Source: Candidatus Neomicrothrix sp. UBA2131
Lineage (GTDB): Bacteria; Actinomycetota; Acidimicrobiia; Acidimicrobiales; MedAcidi-G1
Reading direction: 5' to 3'
Length of the DNA stretch: 8,144 nucleotides
NCBI GenBank assembly: GCA_002329075.1
Contig: DCXR01000053.1
Coordinates: 67,245-75,388, forward strand
Shown: positions 5,667-8,144 of the stretch, in pieces
Layout: each line of letters begins with the position of its first letter
How positions within the stretch are numbered: position 1 is the first letter of the stretch
The notes under the pieces: model-generated
What the model was told of the DNA's origin: nothing
Seen by the model: the letters and a program-made list of their open reading frames with translations, nothing else
The model's database searches: none
Program-made: the position numbers and the translations under genes

Positions 5667-6784
5667 ACGCCGCCGGTGATCCCCGCCGCATCGCACACGA
5701 GGTGTTGCGCCGCATCGACGAGGAAGGGGCCTACGCCAACCTGGCACTCGGCGCCGCCCTGGGTCGTTCGGGGATGGACCGCAGGGACCGGGCGTTCTGC
5801 ACGGACCTGGTCTACGGCACGACACGGATGCGCCGCGCCTGCGACCACCTGATCGACCGCTTCCTGCACGACGACGTCGAACCCGACGTGCGTCGCGTCC
5901 TACGCCTTGGCGTCTACCAGCTCCGGTGGGCCGGGGTGCCCCCTCACGCAGCGGTCTCGGCCACCGTCGACGTCGCACCGAAGCGGGCCCGGGGCCTCTG
6001 CAACGCCGTCCTGCGTCGGCTGGCCGAACACGAGCCGACGTGGCCGTCTCCCGCCATCGAGCTGAGCTACCCGGACTGGATCATCGATCGCCTCGTCGCC
6101 GACCTGGGCGAAGCCGACGCCCTCGGGGCGCTGATGACCATGAACACGGCGTCACCTGCCGTCACCAGGCCCGACGGATACCACCAGGACCGGGCCTCCC
6201 AGCTCGTGGCCGCCCTCACCGTCGAGGACCTCCCCCGAGGCGGAACCGTCCTGGACCTGTGTGCCGCGCCCGGAGGCAAGGCCACCGCCATGGCGGGTAC
6301 AGGAGCGCGGGTGGTCGCAGCCGACCTGCGGCTGTCCCGCCTGCGTCTGGTGGGGGACAACGCCGAGCGCCTGGGGGTCGGTTGCCACCTCGTCCAGGCC
6401 GACGGCGTCCGGCCCCCGTTCCGCCGGGCGTCGTTCGATCGGGTGCTCGTCGATGCCCCGTGTTCCGGGCTCGGGGTCCTGCGGCGACGGGCCGACGCAC
6501 GCTGGCGCATCGAGCGCGAAGACATCGGGCGACTCGCCGACCTGCAGGTAGGGCTCCTCGAGGCAGCGGTCACCCTGGTGCGGCCCGGCGGTCGGCTGAT
6601 CTACAGCGTGTGCACGGTCACCGCCGCCGAGACGACCGGGGTCGACGAGCGCATCCGGTCCGTCGTCGACCTGCACGCAGACCCTCCCGGTGCTCCATGG
6701 CGCCCGTTCGGCTCAGGTGGCCTGTTGCTGCCACAGGACCTCGACAGCGAAGGCATGGCCGTGTTCCGGTACAGACCGGGCTGA
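5663..6784 (+). CDS. rsmB: RsmB/Sun-family 16S rRNA (cytosine-5) methyltransferase with NusB-like N-terminus, shortened middle
   Basis: Predicted SAM-dependent m5C methyltransferase of the RsmB (Fmu/Sun) family; E. coli RsmB modifies C967 of 16S rRNA. Residues about 8-125 form the helical NusB-like RNA-binding domain (RRIAHEVLRRID, DRAFCTDLVYGTTR, LRLGVYQLRW, NAVLRRL). The Rossmann domain has motif I LDLCAAPGGK (197-206), motif IV DAPCSG (264-269) with Cys267, and motif VI IYSVCTVTAAE (313-323) with the presumed nucleophile Cys317, where most homologues read TC rather than VC. The protein has 373 residues against about 430 for typical RsmB. The missing part is the segment that normally follows the RVN-type motif: here NTASPAVTRP runs almost directly into DGYHQDRASQLV. 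The start is the GTG at 5663, which overlaps the fmt stop (GTGA), so translation is probably coupled. The 3' end converges with the hydrolase gene, only 14 bp away. Confidence 0.9.
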   Translation: MNAAGDPRRIAHEVLRRIDEEGAYANLALGAALGRSGMDRRDRAFCTDLVYGTTRMRRACDHLIDRFLHDDVEPDVRRVLRLGVYQLRWAGVPPHAAVSATVDVAPKRARGLCNAVLRRLAEHEPTWPSPAIELSYPDWIIDRLVADLGEADALGALMTMNTASPAVTRPDGYHQDRASQLVAALTVEDLPRGGTVLDLCAAPGGKATAMAGTGARVVAADLRLSRLRLVGDNAERLGVGCHLVQADGVRPPFRRASFDRVLVDAPCSGLGVLRRRADARWRIEREDIGRLADLQVGLLEAAVTLVRPGGRLIYSVCTVTAAETTGVDERIRSVVDLHADPPGAPWRPFGSGGLLLPQDLDSEGMAVFRYRPG

Positions 6785-6798
6785 GGGCCCGAGCAGCG

Positions 6799-7593
6799 TC
6801 AGGCCGGCAGGAGCCGGGTGGCCAGATGGCCCAGCACCGCATCGAGGGCGTCCCGGGTCGGGTGTCCGGGTTCGTCGACCAGGTCCTCGGTCAGCACCGA
6901 GTGTGCACGGGGTCCGATCCGGTGGGCGTTGCCGGGCCTGTTGTCGATCTCGATCCCTATGAACCCGTCGCCGAACTCCTCGGCGAGACGTTCGAAGCGC
7001 TCGCTGGGAGCCATCGAGTCGAGGGCGAACCGTAGGCCCAGCACACAGGTGCCGGCGTCGACCCGGTGCTTTGCCACCTCGAGGTCGCTGTCGGAGATGC
7101 CCAGGTCGCTGCGCCGCCGCCTCCCGATGGGGAGTGGCAGCGACGGCTGGCTGAGGACCGGGGCGATGAGCCGTTCGTCGAGCATCATTCCGAGGGCGAA
7201 GCCCCCGGTGAAGCACATGCCGACGGCGCCGACGCCGGGGCCCCCGCACCGACCGTGCTCGTAGGCGGCGAGGGCGCGGAGCCAGTCGGTGACGGGAGAG
7301 GTGCGTCGTCGGACGAGCGACGTGAACTCGCGTGAGACACAACCCCTCGTCAGGCTCGAAAGCAGGTAGCCGAACGAGGGCTCGCGGCCGATCGTTCCGA
7401 ACAGGGAGGGAAGTACGGCCGTGCAGCCGATCTCGGCCACCCGCCTGCCGAAGTCGGCGACGCTCGGGGTGATTCCGGGCATCTCGGCCATCACGATGAC
7501 CGCAGGACCCTCACCGGTACGCAGCACGGTCCGGGAGACGCCTCCGTGGGCGAACTCGTCGATCGAGTAGCCGGCCAGTTCGTCGACGCCCAT
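6799..7593 (-). CDS. Dienelactone hydrolase family protein (alpha/beta hydrolase, Cys nucleophile)
   Basis: Soluble 264-residue alpha/beta hydrolase of the dienelactone hydrolase family. The early strand AVIVMAEMPGITPSVADFGRR (31-51) matches the family's 'PEIFG' region, with Glu37 in the position of the glutamate that activates the nucleophile. LPSLFG (61-66) follows the next strand. The nucleophile elbow is GAVGMCFTGGFA (122-133) with Cys127, the cysteine in place of serine that marks this family. Asp192 (in ALDSM) is the likely triad acid; the triad histidine is His224 or His231. Family members hydrolyse dienelactones in aromatic catabolism, but many serve other esters, and no aromatic-pathway gene is nearby, so the substrate is unknown. 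The ATG at 7593 is supported by a -10 box 7 nt upstream; the frame open beyond it to 8136 is antisense to the Mog-like gene. A cluster of four arginines after SLPLPIG (158-161) is a local oddity. Confidence 0.85.
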   Translation of the reverse strand: MGVDELAGYSIDEFAHGGVSRTVLRTGEGPAVIVMAEMPGITPSVADFGRRVAEIGCTAVLPSLFGTIGREPSFGYLLSSLTRGCVSREFTSLVRRRTSPVTDWLRALAAYEHGRCGGPGVGAVGMCFTGGFALGMMLDERLIAPVLSQPSLPLPIGRRRRSDLGISDSDLEVAKHRVDAGTCVLGLRFALDSMAPSERFERLAEEFGDGFIGIEIDNRPGNAHRIGPRAHSVLTEDLVDEPGHPTRDALDAVLGHLATRLLPA

Positions 7594-7600
7594 TACGGGC

Positions 7601-7628
7601 ACGCTAGTGGTGGAATCGGGCGTTCGAA
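7601..7628 (-). promoter_or_regulatory. Promoter for the dienelactone-hydrolase-like gene, leaderless
   Basis: Read on the minus strand, a TAGCGT -10 box (7606-7601) is followed by 7 nt (GCCCGTA) and the ATG at 7593. TTCGAA at 7628-7623 sits 16 nt upstream of that box, in the -35 position. No Shine-Dalgarno sequence is present, so the transcript probably starts at or next to the start codon. The boxes are read directly from the sequence; promoter function is inferred. Confidence 0.55.
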
Positions 7629-7638
7629 GCCGCCCCGG

Positions 7639-7644
7639 TACCCT
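7639..7644 (+). promoter_or_regulatory. -10 box (TACCCT) for the Mog/MoaB-like gene, probably leaderless
   Basis: TACCCT is followed by 6 nt (CGCGGC) and the ATG at 7651, and no Shine-Dalgarno sequence is present. The only nearby TTCGAA (7623-7628) is just 10 nt upstream, too close to serve as the -35 for this box. This makes the box weaker evidence than the other three. Confidence 0.4.
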
Positions 7645-7650
7645 CGCGGC

Positions 7651-8144
7651 ATGAACGAACCCGACGGGCCGGTGATGGCGGCCAAGGTCCTCACCGTTTC
7701 CGACGGGGTCGTCCACGGAACCCGCGAGGACCTCTCCGGGGCCGCCCTCGAGGCCCGCATGTCCGACGAGGGCTGGACGATCATCGAACGGGCCGTGTGC
7801 ACCGACGGCGTCGAGTCGGTTGCCTCGACCATTTCCCGACTGGCCGAGGGCTTCCACGGCGTGATCGTTACGACCGGGGGCACCGGATTCGGGCCGAGGG
7901 ACCTGACGCCGGAGGGCACCCGGGTGGTGCTCGACCGCGAAGCGCCCGGCCTGGCCGAGGCGATGCGGCTCGCCAACCCCCTGGGGCGTCTCTCCCGTGG
8001 TGTTGCCGGCACCATCGGTACCACACTCGTGCTCAACACCCCGGGGTCCAGACGGGGCTGCGTCGAGTGCCTCGAGGCCGTCGTCGACGTGGTTCCCCAC
8101 GCTGTGCGCCTCCTGGTCGACAACGCCGATCCCCATCCGGGCCA
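7651..8144 (+). CDS. MoaB/Mog-type molybdopterin-binding protein, 3' partial
   Basis: The frame is open from the ATG at 7651 to the window edge (164 complete codons, no stop). It encodes a MoCF-biosynthesis (MoaB/Mog) fold. KVLTVSDGV (12-20) is the first strand and DLSGAAL (27-33) begins the first helix. The molybdopterin/nucleotide-binding motif is VTTGGTGFGPRDLTPE (73-88), and the late NTPGS (129-133) is the second family signature. Mog-type enzymes adenylylate molybdopterin before molybdenum insertion; some MoaB paralogues lack this activity, and sequence alone does not separate them here. E. coli MoaB has about 170 residues, so little is likely missing. An alternative is a CinA-N-like protein, but the short length and NTPGS favour MoaB/Mog. 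The gene diverges from the hydrolase gene across 57 bp. No other molybdenum-cofactor gene is visible, though the right flank is cut. Confidence 0.88.
   Translation, partial: MNEPDGPVMAAKVLTVSDGVVHGTREDLSGAALEARMSDEGWTIIERAVCTDGVESVASTISRLAEGFHGVIVTTGGTGFGPRDLTPEGTRVVLDREAPGLAEAMRLANPLGRLSRGVAGTIGTTLVLNTPGSRRGCVECLEAVVDVVPHAVRLLVDNADPHPG

Noticed and set aside
4695..5978. Minus-strand open frame of 427 codons opposite fmt and the start of the rsmB-like gene
   Set aside because: It is antisense to two genes with intact catalytic motifs, and its translation shows no family resemblance.
6785..6798. Possible bidirectional terminator between the rsmB-like and hydrolase genes
   Set aside because: The gap is 14 bp. 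GGGCCC is palindromic but has no loop or T-tract, so it is not a usable terminator call.
5926..7035. Plus-strand open frame of 369 codons overlapping the rsmB-like and hydrolase genes
   Set aside because: It is out of frame with the rsmB-like gene, Arg/Pro/Gly-rich, and crosses a convergent gene boundary. It is a shadow frame.

Overview
The window reads as an ordinary housekeeping segment from a high-G+C actinobacterial chromosome. Codon third positions are mostly G or C, and several genes start with GTG. The order metK-priA-...-def-fmt-rsmB is typical of Actinobacteria, and the priA homologue is the helicase-degenerate form found in that phylum. The leaderless start sites with a TANNNT -10 box also fit. 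A lineage near Acidimicrobiia is a guess; there is no 16S rRNA or other decisive marker.

Layout. On the + strand, metK (5' end cut by the window edge) is followed after 13 bp by priA. A two-gene minus-strand unit comes next and converges on priA. It encodes a class I 'small' (MTS, RsmC-like) methyltransferase and a SPOUT (TrmH/SpoU) RNA 2'-O-methyltransferase, joined by a 4-bp ATGA overlap. A 24-bp divergent gap separates this unit from a + strand run: def (peptide deformylase), fmt (Met-tRNA formyltransferase) and an rsmB-like 16S rRNA m5C methyltransferase. fmt and the rsmB-like gene overlap by 4 bp (GTGA). The rsmB-like gene converges with a minus-strand dienelactone-hydrolase-family gene, which in turn diverges from a + strand MoaB/Mog-type molybdopterin gene that runs off the right edge. 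No intergenic stretch exceeds 60 bp. I saw no tRNA or rRNA gene, IS element, CRISPR array or large repeat.

Functional theme. Most of the genes serve translation and its methyl chemistry. MetK makes S-adenosylmethionine, and three predicted methyltransferases (RsmC-like, TrmH-like, RsmB-like) would use it. Fmt formylates initiator Met-tRNA, and Def removes the formyl group from nascent proteins. PriA is the replication-restart outlier. The hydrolase and Mog-like genes look like a separate transcriptional neighbourhood.

The most interesting signals are regulatory and structural. All four genes that start at the two divergent gaps have a TANNNT box 6-7 nt before the start codon and no Shine-Dalgarno sequence, which suggests leaderless mRNAs. 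In the 24-bp gap the two opposing -10 boxes share the same TA dinucleotide. A nested hairpin covers the def/fmt junction, and the RsmB-like protein lacks the segment that normally sits between its NusB-like and catalytic domains. I found no convincing new defence, mobile or biosynthetic system.
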